Positions 1 to 11,004 are shown, counted from the first letter of the stretch. The stretch: DNA of 64,000 nucleotides from Theobroma cacao (GCF_000208745.1 NC_030854.1:8148658-8212657), one strand, 5' to 3'. A program made the numbers and translations. The notes: generated by a model not told the origin, from the letters alone.

Positions 1-1535
1 TATAGAGTTTATAAATGTTGAGTTTATTGAAAACAAATTTTTGTATAATTTTAAAAATAAATGTGATTGTGAACAAAGTGTCTTAATTCCAAGTTATGAC
101 CAAAGCAATACAACTTCTCATAGTACATCAAGGAAAAGAAAAAAGGATGATACCAAATTCAGTCTAGAAGAAGTCAAAGAATTGGAAAAAGAAGCATTTA
201 AATCCAGATTTCATTTAGTCGCTAGCATTAGCGTTCCTTATGGAAAAAAATAGAACCAAAGTGTATAAAAAGATACTTATTTTATTAAATGTTGAAGATG
301 ATCTAAAAACATTCAAAGAAGCTATATCTTGAAGGAATGTAGCTTTTTGGAAAGAATCAATAAATGATGAAATGGATTAAATCTTGTTAAATAGAATATT
401 GGATTTGGTTGATCTTTCTCCCGAGTCAAAACCCATAAGCTGTAAGTGGGTATTTAGAAAGAAATATAATACAGATGGTTTGGTGCAATCTTTTAAAGCT
501 CGACTAGTTGCTAAAGTTTTCATACAAAAAAAAAGAAATTAATTAATTTGATACTTATGCTCTAGTAGCAAGAATAGCATCTACAAGAGTGTTTTTAGCT
601 TTAGCGTTTATTTATAAATTAGATATATATCAAATGGATGTTAAAATTGTGTTCTTAAACGAAGATCTAAGTGAAGAAATATGTATGGAGCAACCTAAAG
701 GTTTTATACTTCTTGAAAATGAGAGAAAAGTTAGCAAACTAATCAAATCTCTTTATGAACTTAAACAAGCTCTAAAGCAATGACATGAAAGGGTTGATAG
801 TACAATACTTTCAAATGGATTTGTACATAATAATGTAAATAAGTGCATTTACTCTAAATTTACAAACTACTGGTGTAATCATATGTCATTATATAGATGA
901 TATGTTGATCTTTGGTACAAATATGTTTAGAACTGTTGAAACCAAAATCTTAATGAAGTTGATAAAATCTTGGGAATTAAAGTAAAAAAAGATAAAAATA
1001 TGATTTTGTTGAATCAATCACATTACATAGAGAAAATTTTTCACAAATGTAGTCATTTGGAAATTAAAGAGTTTAATGCTCTTTATTATTCTAGTATAAA
1101 ATTGACAAAGAATTATGGAAGAGTTATGGCACAATTAGTATACATAAGTGCCAAGGCAACATAATGTGTGTTGTACATTGTATCAAATCAGATATAACCT
1201 TAGTCGTTTGTAAACTTTCTAGGTTTGCAAGTAAATCTAAAGAAAATCATTAGAAGGTTGTTACTAGAGTACTTGGATATTTAAAGAAAATCAAATATTT
1301 GGGAATTTGTTATGACGATTTGTTTAGTACCTTAGAAGGATTTTCTAATGCTACTTGGACAACTAGTATTGATGACAATAAATCTACATCAAGATGGATT
1401 TTTACATTAAGAAATGGTGCTATGGGTTGGGCATTTAAAAAGCAAACTTGAATTACACATTCTATAATGAAGTTCGAATTTTTAGTATTGGCAGTTGTTG
1501 GAAAAAAAATAGCTAAAAAAATTTATATATGATAT
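1..1535 (+). mobile_element. degenerate Ty1/copia pol fragment (reverse transcriptase to RNase H)
   Basis: Remnant of a copia polyprotein. From about 360 to 1160 the translated frames show reverse-transcriptase landmarks in order: a CKWVFRKKY block near 440, ARLVAK near 500, then IYKLDIYQMDVK and the MEQPKGF block at 589-783. From 1160 to 1535 there are connection and RNase H-like pieces. Several stops and frameshifts separate the blocks, so no protein can be made. No LTR or target duplication is visible; the left end lies outside the window and the right end runs into the PMD-related duplication. The family call is firm; the exact ends are not. Confidence 0.85.
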
Positions 1536-1537
1536 AT

Positions 1538-3200
1538 TAATAGCAAAGTTCTAGTTCGGGTGAGCTTACAAGATAGAAAAAAAAGTAAATTAAAGAAATA
1601 ATGAAAGCTTAGCAAACTACGCGATCTCATGAAGAAGAGTCAATATTCTTAATATTAGCAAAGTTATCTAATTTTCCTTACACCTTTACCTCATGACTTC
1701 TTAGTGAAGCCATCTTCGCTTCAATATCTTTTTTAGCTCACCTTCTAACAAAGACTTGTTAGCCTCTACTTTAGAAAAAGCTCTAGCTCTATACATACAA
1801 TCATAGAGGCACTTAAGGTTGAATCCAACATTACAAACATTATCTATAAATTGTAATATTAGTTTTAGTTTCTCTAGTGAAAAACTCATCCATAGAATAT
1901 GAACAATCACTAAAACTTTACCTAAGATCTTAATCATAGAAAAAAAAAAGGCATCTATGCTCTTAAAAGTGTAGGTACTCTAAAACTTCATTTATATACT
2001 GTAAATACATTCTAAATATTCTATATGCTACAATGAAACTTGAAAGTTGTGGAAGTTGACTTTCATACCACTTTGCTCAGTATGTGTTACATGAGTTTCA
2101 TAAGCAATATTAACATCTCTATGCTCTAGCACTAAGGAGGAAAAAACATGAGGATTAGGATCAGCACCAGGAATAATGTCAACATAAAGGATAACTTTAG
2201 TATCATTAGTAACAACTTCATCATCAAGAATAACCTCAACATTAGGATTAGCTTCAGTGTCAAGAAAAACCTTAGCTTAAATAGCTTTGTGGAGTAAAAA
2301 CATTCTCTTTCACATCATGTTTAAAAATAATCTCCATAATGTAAAATTGAGAGTTCCCTTTTAGCTGCATACAACAATGTAAAGTGTGAATAGTATGCAA
2401 CATGCATAAAACTATAACATTATTATTGCAAAAACAATAAAAAAAAATTGAGACAAGATATATTACTAGTAAAGTGCTAGCTCATGTGATCTTACAAGAT
2501 AATAAACAGTAAATTAAAGCAACAGCAAAAAAGCCTAGCCAATTATGTGATTTCATTGAGAATAGTCAATATTCATAATATTGGTAAATGCATCTAATTT
2601 TCCTTACATTTTGACCTCACAATTTCTTAGTGAAGCCATATTTGCCACAACATCTTCTAACTTAACTTTCAACAAAGACTTGCGAGCCTCTACTTCAAAA
2701 AATGCTCTAACTATAAACATACAATCACTAAGGCACTCAAGTTTGAATTTAATGTTATAACATCATCTATAAACTATAACATCAGTTTCAGTTTCTCTAG
2801 TGAAGAACTCATCCATGAAATATGGATAATCACCAAAGCTTGACCTAAGATCTCCATCATGGAAGAAATGACATCTATGCTCTTAAAAGTTCAGGTATTC
2901 CAAAACTCCCCCTCTATACTATAAATACGCTTTAAATATTTTGCATGCTAAAATGAAACTTGAAAGTTGTGGAAGTCAACTTTCATATCACTTTGCTTAG
3001 TGTGTTCTACATAAGTTTCGAAAGCATTATTAACATCTCTATGCTCTAGCCTTGAAAAAAAAGAAGCATGAAGATTAGGACCAACATCAAGATCAAGAAT
3101 AACCTTAATACAAAGAACAACTTTAGCATTTGGAACAACCTTAACATCAAGAATAATCTTAGTATTAAGACTAATTGTAACTTAAGCAACTTACAGAGCA
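1538..3200. repeat. tandem duplication, period about 920 bp, in the tail of the PMD relic
   Basis: The stretch 1538-2290 recurs at 2456-3200 in the same orientation. Shared anchors include ttagtgaagcc (1701 and 2627), taacatctctatgctctagc (2111 and 3031) and the gtgaaaaactcatcca / gtgaagaactcatcca pair. Offsets are 920-926 bp. The copies differ by many substitutions and small indels, so the duplication is old. Both copies encode the coiled-coil-like tail of the minus-strand PMD relic. Confidence 0.75.
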
Positions 3201-5250
3201 AGAATAATCCTGGTTTCAAAAATAGTTGATTCCTTCTAAATAAAAATAGAAGAGAAAATTGAGGAAATGAATATAGTGGTAAAACAAAGAAAAAGCAAAA
3301 GTTAAACATACTCTTTGATACATATGTTTCTTTTTTGTTTGACGAATAGAAGCTAAAGGAACAGCACGAGTTGTAATTCTTTCTTTATCTCCTTCTTCAT
3401 TTACATCTTTCTTCTTTCTAGGAGGAATCAAGAGCAAGGATATGTCATTGTTACTAACACAAGTGGTGTGAAGATGAGCATTGGGATTAACTGGTGGCAC
3501 AACAAAATATCTTCATCCCTCTACATATTTTCTCCAGTAAGCAAACCATCCAGAAGCATGAATACCATATTTATTAAAAGTTAAGGCTAGACAACTCTTA
3601 AGTTTATTTAAATCAAGTTAAAGTCCTGCCATGAGAAATAAAGAAACACAAGAAGAAAAATTGACAAATGAAGAAGGGTTAAACAGAGCTGGCTAATCAT
3701 ACCTTAATTAGTGTGCCACTTTATAAGGTGAATACACTTTGATAAGGAGTAAGTTTTTGTCTTCACTAGGACTAGCACTCTTGATCATAGAAGGTAATTG
3801 GAAACTATGAACCCATACAAAAAGGTTAACTTCTCGTGAGCTTTTTCTTCCAAAATATAGTGGGTGGCAATTTTAATAAATCTTAAGATCACCAAATCCA
3901 TTATTAGGTTGCACACAAGGTTTGGGATTGAATTCTTTTGCCACATTTATCACTTCAAGAATATTATCTTTTGAAGTCTAACCATGTCATGCCCAAGCTC
4001 AATAGTTATTCATAAATAAAAGGCTATATGTAGAAAAAGATATATGAGGATATATATATATATATATATTATACACAAGAGTGCAAATACTAAGCTTTTT
4101 TTCGTAAACACATCTGGATTAAGGAAGCATCTACATAAGTTAAGATTTTGTGATGCCCAGTTGATTCCACAATCTTGAGTTGATACAAGTCTAGCCTTTT
4201 CTACAGACATTCTAGATATAGTGGAGCAAAAGGAAAACTTATTTTTATGGCAAGTTTTATTATAGAAAGGAATGACTGTTGAAGAGATCCCATATTTGGA
4301 CACTCGAGAAATACATGTCAAGCCAACCATAAGATAAAAAAAGTGGTGCTCATTCTCATGGTTTGGGTATTCATGAAGGCTACTGTCAACTCCCTTGGTG
4401 TTAAACTTCTTATAAAATAGTCTTATCCAATTGGAGAACCGTGCAACTTTTGAAATTCTGCTGAAGATTTTGAGTAGATTATGAAAACAAATTTCCGAGC
4501 ACACTCATTTTTATAAAAAATTGATAGAATGAAAATTATTTTTCCTCATACAAAGAAGTTCTAAAAGAATACGTACATCCTTCAAAGTGAAAGTAAATTC
4601 CCCTTATGCTATAATTATAATATGAGAAAAGGTGCTCCACTTTATAAGAATAGAACACCATACATCCATCCTTTTCTCTTTATGGATGTTAAACTTGGAG
4701 GTGACTCGTACAACATCGAGCACTCTTGTAGATGAGAGATTTTAACATAAGCAAGATTCTTTAGCACTATATTTACCTATTCATCTCAATCATGAACAAA
4801 TTGAGAAATAGAGCCAAAATTAGGAATGGAAAATAGAGATACACCATACCTAAACTTGAACTTCAAAACTGATTGCCTTGAAATACAAAGTCTTTTATGA
4901 GGATGTGCTTCAAAGAATAAGTAATTCCAATAATATCCAATAGGTTTAGGAAGATGTTCATCAACTTGCCTGGGAAGAACGTCTTCCCAAAAGTGATCAT
5001 CTTTTCTTTCTCTATTAACTTTGTCTTCTCGATTTTTAAGAATAGAAGGAACTTCACTAGTCCTTTCCACTCGAATCTTTTTAGGAGGAAAAACTTCGGA
5101 AGCAATATTCTTCCTCTGTTTCTCGCCTATTCTTTGCACTTGCCGTAACATTCAATACTTCAAGAACTGTTCTATTCTTTCTCTCTGTGACCAGCAATGT
5201 ATTTTTTTTTTACTTATTTGCAATACTTCCTCTAATCCTATCACATGAGC
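1650..5250 (-). pseudogene. degenerate plant mobile domain (PMD, MAIN/MAIL-like transposon) coding region
   Basis: Read on the minus strand, fragments follow the order of transposon-type PMD proteins. A basic N-terminal part lies at 4786-5151. A GEFTFTLKDVRILLEL block at about 4560-4610 matches the conserved 'GE-T-TL-DV' PMD signature. A central part with SNWIRLFYKKFNTKG lies at 4010-4504. Near 3710 there is a YSPYKVAH-LRYD block, like the 'Y-PHRVARQFGYDQ' motif of these proteins. The polar C-terminal part at 3216-3500 is followed by a coiled-coil-like tail (for example ARAFSKVEANKSLLEGEL at 1701-1937). Frames change and stops intervene, so this is a relic. PMD occurs both in a few host genes (MAIN, MAIL1) and in many transposons; decay and surroundings favour a transposon. 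I see no terminal repeats. Confidence 0.6.
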
Positions 5251-5569
5251 CACTCTACAAAATCCAAATTAAAAAAAAAAAAAAGGCAAACAAATTTTGT
5301 GGGCTGACAGTCAATTTAAGCCCATTAAGCTAAGTAAAAGTTATGGATACTGTAGTATCAATTCAATTCTATCATTCATTCTTATCTTAGACATTTAATC
5401 TGTTGGATCAGACTAAAATTGGGATTGTATTTCAAGTACAGCCCGATCAGTAATAATTTTGCCCAACCCGAAGACATCCATCAATTTCTCATCCCAAATA
5501 ATTTCCAATAAATGCCGGTGGTATAACAAAAGGGGGATCCAGGAAGAATTGTCCAAGCAAGAACAACAG
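5251..5569. other. intergenic / putative 5' region of the LRAT-domain gene
   Basis: AT-rich stretch between the PMD relic and the first ATG of the LRAT-domain gene. It contains a poly-A run near 5270-5284. No domain-like open frame is seen; the promoter and 5' UTR of the plus-strand gene should lie here, but I see no clear TATA box. Confidence 0.4.
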
Positions 5570-6901
5570 ATGGGGATGCTAACCCACAGGTATATCTGCT
5601 GCCGTGGCTTTTATTTTCTTTGGACAACATTGAAAGATGTTATTTTAATGAATGCAGAATCAATAAGGAGAGTCTAAAACCTGGTGACCATGTTTACTGT
5701 TGGAGGATAGGCTTTCTCTATGCTGATCATGGTATGGTCTTTTTGCTCTTTACCACTTTTTATGTTTCCAGTATGGATCTCAGCTTTTTAGATAGAATCA
5801 TGTTCAGTCACTTTTAGTACTCCAGAATTAAGAGATCTTTTTTTTTTGTTTTCAATAAAAAATGTGGGGTCAAGGAAAAATGTTTGGTCTTCAGATTCTT
5901 CCATACCTGTAGTTACGAGACATTCGCTAAAATTGGAATGTAAGATTCATGTATAGGTTTCACAATTGTGTTGATTCCAGATCCTTATTAATTCAAAGGT
6001 CAGCAATGGCTATAATTCTTTGTTGAACCATGATTTGGTTCCAACAGCCCAATGCATTGCCACCTTCACTAGAAGCCTTCATTTCTTTAATTGGTGATTG
6101 CAGCAATAAAACTTAGATCATTTTGTCAAGTGGATTAGTTAACTTCTTATCTCCCCCTTCCACCCTCAACTCTGCGCCTTAATTTTACTGCTATTTCAGT
6201 CTACTGAACTTTGGTTCTATTGAAAAGTTGACTAGCACTCTTAGTTATTTGATCTTTTTTTCTGTATATGTGCAAATGAATAAGCAGGCATCTATGTAGG
6301 AGATGACAAAGTCATTCATTTATTGAGATGTTGTTCAGAAGGAAGAGGAAGTTTGCTGGATCTTCCCCTGAACATATCAATGCTAGCACAATCTCAACCA
6401 TCCTGCCCTTCCTGCACTCAAACAAAACGAGATGGTATCATCTGCTCTTGCCTCAACTGCTTCCTAGGTGGTAGAGTCTTGCGCCGGTATGAATATGGTG
6501 TTAATAATGCTGTCTTTATTGTGAAAGTACGCGGTGGAACATGTACTCGGGCAGTCTCGGACTCAGCTGATGTGGCTGTTCATCGAGCAAAGTACTTGCT
6601 TGATTATGCAACCAATAGCTATAAGCTATTCATGAATAACAGTGAAGAATTTGCCATCTACTGTAAAACTGGAGTGGCCCTTGCAGGCTACGGAACACCA
6701 GTGCTAAAGGGACAAGCTGCATCAATACCCAGTTTCTTACTAGCTGCTTGCATGTCTGCGCCTTTGCATTTAAGCAAAGCAAATGGACTTTGTATAGCTG
6801 CAACATTGTTTGGATTATATAGCAGTCTCAGATTTATTTTGGATATCAGGCGTAATGGGGATGAAGTGAAGGTAATCGTGGAGGATCTGGTAGGGAACTA
6901 G
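5570..6901 (+). CDS. LRAT / NC-domain protein, catalytic Cys position is Ser
   Basis: Three exons: 5570-5589, 5658-5731 and 6288-6901, all with GT-AG introns (68 and 556 nt), giving 235 residues. The short first exon encodes MGMLTH, the usual start type for this family. The joined protein has KPGDHVYCW (from about residue 14), His31 in DHGIYVGDDKVIH, a Cys-rich CPSCTQTKRDGIICSC segment, the CFLGG-LRRYEYGVN core and a hydrophobic C-terminal region near 170-215. LRAT-like proteins belong to the NlpC/P60 fold and use His plus Cys for acyl transfer or hydrolysis. Plant members normally have NNCEDFAIYCKTG; here it is NNSEEFAIYCKTG, with Ser150 (codon agt, 6641-6643) at the Cys position. The frame is otherwise open. 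The substrate in plants is not established. The family call is firm; activity is doubtful. Confidence 0.85.
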
Positions 6902-7395
6902 AGAGTATCTCAGGAGGAGGCTGGTGGTTACAGCATTGACCAAGGATCTCACAAATGACAATGAAGCTGAGAACAAGCTTTTGCTTCAGGGCATTAAACC
7001 CCGTTCTGGGTTATGGCCTATAACCTTGTTGTTCTGTTTCTTTTCCATGATACTTAGATATGGTACTATTATTTATTTGTTACTTCATGAGGTAATTCTT
7101 TTTTATTCTTTTGTCTATTGCCAGTGGTCTCTTTATATAGTTTTTAAGTATATGTTTTTTGTTGAATCTTCAATGTCTTTGGCGACGTTAGTTTTTCTAA
7201 AAAATTGCTTCTTGCACTTGTGGCATCAAATATCAGGCCGTGATCAGCAACTTCTTTGACTGCAAGTTTCCTTGAAGGAGGCGTCAACTCCCAGTCTTCC
7301 ACTGATTAATTTTGAGGGTAGAAATTCATAATTGTGATTGGAAATTTGTAATGCAATAATTATAAGTGATATGTTCTCGGAAACTTAGAATGTTA
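6902..7395 (+). other. 3' flank of the LRAT-domain gene
   Basis: After the stop codon the plus strand has only short frames without family resemblance, for example 6924-7259. It probably holds the 3' UTR; an ataattataa-type AU-rich stretch lies near 7350-7370. No other feature seen. Confidence 0.4.
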
Positions 7396-7399
7396 ATGA

Positions 7400-7880
7400 T
7401 GGCTGGATTCTTCTGAAATGTCATAGCAGTGAGGAAGTAGGACAAAGGAAACTGCTTTTCCAGCCACTGTCAGATCGGTATGAAATACTGGTTTGTTTAG
7501 ATCGAAAACTAAGTGGGAAAACTGAAAACGCCCAACAAAACCTGCGATATTCTTAATGCTGATGGCTCTTGTAAGTAGTGAGCCAGGGGAGGCTATCGTA
7601 GCTTCGGCTTTTGCCAGTCTTCCGGTCATTGCATTGATCCATGAGCTTGAAGCTCTGAGGATGGATCTCCCCATTGCCAGAGACTAGGGGATTAGGCTTT
7701 TGTTGGTAGCTGATAATTCTTTAATGCTAAAACATTTTCTCAAGAGTATAATGCATCAAGTTCCATGGCGCTTGAAGCAATTAAAGATGTCCAGAACTAT
7801 TGCATTATTAATTTCATAAGCAATTAATCATGTCTATAGGGAAAAAAGTATTGCAGAAGTTTGTTCAGACTGATGGTATT
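7400..7880 (+). pseudogene. eroded RNase H-like (RVT_3) domain of non-LTR type
   Basis: Plus-strand frames contain pieces in RNase H order: LNADGSC near 7555, then EPGEAIVASAFASLPVIALI followed by HELEALRMDLPIARD (about 7580-7687), then GIRLLLVADNSL, PWRLKQL and HVYRE pieces up to 7850. This is the pattern of the RNase H-like domain at the end of plant LINE polyproteins. There are stops and at least one frameshift. No reverse transcriptase, poly-A tail or target duplication was found beside it. Confidence 0.45.
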
Positions 7881-7894
7881 AGAAATGAGCTTGT

Positions 7895-8134
7895 TTAAGC
7901 TTTACAAATACATCCAACCCTGTATATGCTTTGACTAAAGGTGAAAACCCTCTTACGCTCTAGCAATGTCCATGAGTCTCTTGCCCTGACAACAAGGTGG
8001 ATTACTGCACTATCCCCTTCAAAAATGAGCTGAGGACACTGCAAAAGTACGAGAACTGTTTCTGCCATTTGTCCAAGGGCATGGATTAGCCCACTAAAAG
8101 TGCAAGTGAACAATCCAACATGGCCACAGCCCAC
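7895..8134 (-). pseudogene. possible second RNase H-like fragment, opposite strand
   Basis: A 79-residue minus-strand frame contains MAETVLVLLQ, then LIFEGDSAVIHLVV and a following WTLLE. This resembles the 'AE---L...--EGDS--V' core of RVT_3 RNase H domains. It lies tail-to-tail with the plus-strand RNase H relic. It is short and isolated, so the call is tentative. Confidence 0.25.
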
Positions 8135-9225
8135 AAGTAAGTTCGCTTAATAGGATAATACACCAAAGGTTTATTATTCTTATTATTATCTCTTTTACTA
8201 TCTCAGTTCTCATCCTCCTTCCAACCAAGAATTAGATAGGGGTCAAAGACCAAACGTTGACACATTCTTTCAACTTCAACTAAACGCCGCTATGAACAAC
8301 TATAAAACCATCTTAATTTCATAGATACCAATGACAGGAGAAATGATGCTTCAGTACGGGAAGGACAGGACTTTCAAGTCCATAATGGAAGAAAACAAAA
8401 GTTGTTTGCTGAGGCATAGTTCCAACTTTGCTGATACTTGAACTATATATATTATATAATCGAATGCCTTGGTAATTATCATGCCAAAACCTACGCCAGC
8501 CATCATAACTGACTCAGAATTCAGCAGGGATATAACTTGATTTCAGGTAACACGGAGAACTTAAGCAAGACTTACATTTACTGACATAGAGAACTGAACA
8601 TCACCTCAGTTCATCTCCAGGTGACTTGACTACAGCATATGGAAAAAGAATGTTAAGAACGGCATAGGAGAAAAGTGACAGAAATTGTACTATAAACCTC
8701 CATAATATAAATGATCAAAGTAGTTTGTTATCTCCTTGGTCAATCAAAGCCCACAGAATATACAGAGAACATGTTATCTAAAAATGTTCTGAAAAGAAGG
8801 GACCCCAGACGGGATACAGAAGAAACTAAAAGGGAGGTGGGAAGGAATTTCAACCAACGCCAACTCTCTCTGTTCCTTAAATGAAAAGTTCATAACCAAC
8901 AAATATTCAAATAGAATTAGCATTACCCTGAGTCCCATAGATCTCACAGAACTAAGAGAACAATTAAGCCAATAATGCCCTCTAATGAACCATTTCAATA
9001 CTCATGAACCATTCAGAAAATGTCATCATCCATTTTGTCTACTCAATATGAATTTACTCAGGGCTTTTCATCTTCATTTCAATCTACTAAATGGAGCCAT
9101 ATAAAACCCATATTAATTCAGATTCCAGTCACCAAATTTTCACATGATCGTAGAAAGAAAAACAACAAAAACGAAAGATGAGTAATAATCAGTTCATTCT
9201 TTTTTACAGTATACTGAATCATCTA
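8135..9225. other. intergenic region / 3' flank of the mTERF gene
   Basis: No coding region with recognisable features. The segment just left of 9226 should hold the 3' UTR of the minus-strand mTERF gene. The 8774-8998 minus frame has no family resemblance. Confidence 0.4.
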
Positions 9226-10227
9226 CTATTCGATATCACAATTTTTTGTACACCACAAAGGAGACCCCTTAAACGGCAACGAAGAATTACAACAAACCTC
9301 CAGTCTATTACGAAACTCAACTTCACTTGTCCTTAACAAAACAGGTAAAGGAAAACAGACCCCTTTTTCAATACAACATTGGTGCCTTGGCTTTATCCTA
9401 TTCTCCAAGCTAAACGAAAAATACTGTGGAAACTCTTTAAGCTCTTTCAAATCTCTCCCCATTTCCACCACAAAATAATTCAATTTCGGCTCGTAATTTT
9501 CCTTAACACTGTAATTAAACAGTTGAGGAAATCTACGGAACATCGAAATGGTTTGCCTGTAAGAGAATCCCATTTTTTGGAAGTACTCGATACGAGGAAT
9601 CAGTTTGTTTTCCACGCTGCAAGAGAGTAAGGAAGTGTGTTTTTTTACCTCGGAGATGCCGATGTTTTGGAGGAAATAGAGGGTGGGACGCAGCTGGGTT
9701 TCCACGTTGCATGTGAGCAATCTGGGCCGTCGGTTGATTACTTTCTTTAAATCAGAGCCGTTGACGCGGGCTTCTCGGAAGAGGAAAGTGAAGATTGGGA
9801 GCAGGGTAGTTGGTTTGGTGGTTAGGATTTCAGGACACATGGAGAGGATTCGCCGTAGCTCGAGCGTACTGAAGTTGAAGGAGGTGAGGAAATCAACGGT
9901 TGATTTTAGATCATTGAGAGAGGTGGTTATGATGGGAGGGTGGTGTTGGATTAGGGAGAAAAAATCGAGGCCGATGGAGTCCAGGTAAAGCATTTTTTCT
10001 TGGAAGTCGGAGTGGGAGCTTGGGGGTGGGGATATGGAAGGGATTTCTGGGATTTTGGGGGGTTTGGGAGGGAGAGGAATAGTGATTGTTTTGGAAGAAA
10101 AAGTGGGGAAGTGGAGGTTTCTGGGGCGAGAAAGTGAAGGAAAATCATGGTGTTTATGGTGGTGGTGGGAGGAGAGTGAGGGAGAAAAAGGGTTGTTTTT
10201 GGAGAGGAAAGGGAGTGTGTCTTGCAT
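9226..10227 (-). CDS. mTERF family protein, probably chloroplast-targeted (EMB3114/MTEF1-like)
   Basis: Single-exon gene of 333 codons. Residues 1 to about 75 are rich in Ser, Pro, His and Lys and almost lack acidic residues, as expected for a plastid transit peptide. From about residue 80 on there are helical mTERF repeats with their proline-containing signatures: LRRILSMCPEIL, VINRRPRLL, ISMFRRFPQLFNYS and LKEFPQYFSFSLENRI. The C-terminus has FPLPVLLRTSEVEF. mTERF proteins bind nucleic acid through stacked helical repeats and act in organelle transcription termination, splicing or RNA processing. From memory the length and these blocks fit Arabidopsis At2g36000 (EMB3114/MTEF1); that assignment needs a search. 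The frame is intact. A copia scrap lies only about 200 bp upstream. Confidence 0.9.
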   Translation of the reverse strand: MQDTLPFLSKNNPFSPSLSSHHHHKHHDFPSLSRPRNLHFPTFSSKTITIPLPPKPPKIPEIPSISPPPSSHSDFQEKMLYLDSIGLDFFSLIQHHPPIITTSLNDLKSTVDFLTSFNFSTLELRRILSMCPEILTTKPTTLLPIFTFLFREARVNGSDLKKVINRRPRLLTCNVETQLRPTLYFLQNIGISEVKKHTSLLSCSVENKLIPRIEYFQKMGFSYRQTISMFRRFPQLFNYSVKENYEPKLNYFVVEMGRDLKELKEFPQYFSFSLENRIKPRHQCCIEKGVCFPLPVLLRTSEVEFRNRLEVCCNSSLPFKGSPLWCTKNCDIE

Positions 10228-10408
10228 TGTGGTGGTCTACATTGTTGGGTTTTGTTGGTGGCGCTTGTTTTTCTGGTGAGGGGAGAATAAAGGAGGGGGA
10301 AGAGACAGACCGACAGAGAAAGGGAGACGATTAATAGGATAAGGCTCCAAAAATTTTATGACTTGAAGATTGTCAGCCAGATTGCTATCTGAAATCTAAA
10401 GAGGGTTC

Positions 10409-10707
10409 ATGAAGTTAGGACAAAAAGGGTTATATGTTTCTTTTACCTACGAGGGACATCAAAGGGAGGTGGACTTGGACCTACATTCGAACTGGACTCC
10501 TTGGATTTTTGGGCCAAGTTTTTTTCCTCCATCTCATAAATTTAATTTGATGGAGTTTTATTTTGCAAATAGAATTGTACATCATCATTTACGTATAGAA
10601 ACTTCTCAATTAAATGGAGTAGTAGAAAGAAAACATCAACATTTATCGATGGTGACAAAGTTCATAATTTTTTATCCAAATTACCCTCAAAATTATGAGG
10701 TGATGGT
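10409..10707 (+). mobile_element. Ty1/copia integrase scrap
   Basis: The plus-strand frame contains FANRIVHHHLRIETSQLN followed by GVVERKHQHL. It matches the end of the copia integrase core, where the last catalytic acidic residue sits in 'NGVVERKHQH'. The following NYPQNY resembles the 'LP--FW' stretch of integrase. Only about 100 residues remain; the frame runs into the TIR-bounded insertion at 10708. No LTR seen. It lies upstream of the minus-strand mTERF gene, within its likely promoter region. Confidence 0.7.
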
Positions 10708-10821
10708 TGTAGACACCTAAATAAAAATTTTAATTAAATTAAATAAAATAATTAAAAAATAATAATAATAATAATAAAAAAAATGGGGATGGCTGGGCGT
10801 ACCATCCCATCCCCCACCTAC

Positions 10822-10921
10822 NNNNNNNNNNNNNNNNNNNNNNNNNNNNNNNNNNNNNNNNNNNNNNNNNNNNNNNNNNNNNNNNNNNNNNNNNNNNNNN
10901 NNNNNNNNNNNNNNNNNNNNN
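10822..10921. other. assembly gap, 100 N
   Basis: A run of exactly 100 N, the usual placeholder for a gap of unknown size. It falls between GC-rich arms that contain the same ggatggctgggcgtac unit, so a self-complementary or tandem-repeat sequence probably caused the break. Confidence 0.95.
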
Positions 10922-10926
10922 GGCGA

Positions 10927-10958
10927 CGGGATGGCTGGGCGTACGCCCAGCCATCCCG
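10927..10958. repeat. perfect 32-bp palindrome
   Basis: The 16-base half cgggatggctgggcgt is followed directly by its exact reverse complement, with no spacer. It starts 5 bp after the N gap. The same ggatggctgggcgtac core is also present left of the gap near 10787-10802. Confidence 0.9.
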
Positions 10959-11004
10959 ATTTTTTTTTAATTTATATTTATATTTATTTATTTAAGTGTC
11001 TACA

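Larger units (their letters stand above)
10708..11004. mobile_element. TIR-bounded MITE-like element with internal palindrome and N gap
   Basis: The left end begins TGTAGACACCTAAATAAA and the right end is its inverted match, TGTAGACACTTAAATAAA on the other strand: 17 of 18 bases pair. Inside each end are AT-rich arms (including an AAT microsatellite at 10760-10777), then GC-rich sequence ggatggctgggcgtac on both sides of a 100-N gap. The true internal length is unknown. Flanks at 10707 and 11005 show no clear target duplication, so the superfamily is undecided. The element interrupts the copia scrap. Confidence 0.55.

Noticed and set aside
6924..7259. 111-residue plus-strand frame after the LRAT gene
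   Set aside because: Lies in the probable 3' UTR, hydrophobic T-rich part, no family resemblance.
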